Below, piece by piece: positions 63,948 through 64,000 of a stretch of 64,000 nt of DNA. The notes beneath the pieces are model-generated. The model saw only the letters and a program-made list of their open reading frames with translations. It did not search any database and was not told the origin of the DNA. Position 1 is the stretch's first letter, and each line of letters begins with the position of its first letter. The position numbers were made by a program, and so were the translations under genes. The DNA is taken from assembly GCA_004194705.1 (NCBI GenBank), contig SADC01000088.1:124001-188000 (forward strand). The letters are read 5' to 3'. The stretch comes from Ditylenchus dipsaci (Eukaryota; Nematoda; Chromadorea; Rhabditida; Anguinidae).

Positions 63948-64000
63948 GTAATTTTTTTATTTTTTCAAACAAAAGGGGCTTCTGCGGCCTATTGCAACAG

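Overview
This is intron-rich, AT-rich animal genomic DNA. It is most likely from a nematode or a close relative. That placement rests mainly on a plus-strand gene at 1.7-6.1 kb whose exons read as a Thr-rich linker followed by a C6-type cysteine domain, a family I know chiefly from nematodes. A rare, clustered use of GC-AG introns and a very heavy load of inverted-repeat transposons are the other signatures. Nothing bacterial, organellar or viral was recognised.

Layout. At 1-82 (minus) there is one exon of an unidentified, possibly MARVEL/synaptophysin-like membrane protein. At 1.7-6.1 kb (plus) lies the C6-domain gene. At 7.0-16.7 kb (minus), and possibly extending to 23.9 kb, is a Ror-type receptor tyrosine kinase with Ig, Frizzled, Kringle, transmembrane and kinase parts in that order (C. 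elegans CAM-1 family). From 17 to 39.8 kb no gene is firmly supported: the interval alternates between transposons and several 200-800 bp islands of higher-complexity unique sequence that could be regulatory. At 39.8-47.6 kb (plus) is a divergent alpha-tubulin gene in 13 visible coding exons. At 49.6-63.9 kb (plus), running off the right edge, is a gene for SZT2, the large KICSTOR subunit that links nutrient state to mTORC1; about 31 exons are visible. The genes do not form a functional unit.

Mobile DNA is the most striking content. Foldback elements whose terminal inverted repeats are tandem arrays of a short unit are flanked by perfect 9-bp target-site duplications. I found four families (A-D), with C nested in D, nested in a third repeat, all inside one GC-AG intron of alpha-tubulin; a second copy of the outermost repeat at 54.4 kb supplies the empty site. 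Several short hAT-like elements with 7-8 bp duplications, a family of TA-flanked CAGTC-ended MITEs, CAGGGTG-ended MITEs, a mariner-type MITE and tRNA-derived repeats fill most introns and spacers.

Many Ror and tubulin exons need single-base frame corrections, while most of SZT2 reads cleanly. Splice sites, phases and conserved residues are otherwise intact, so assembly indels are the likeliest cause, but decay of Ror is not excluded.
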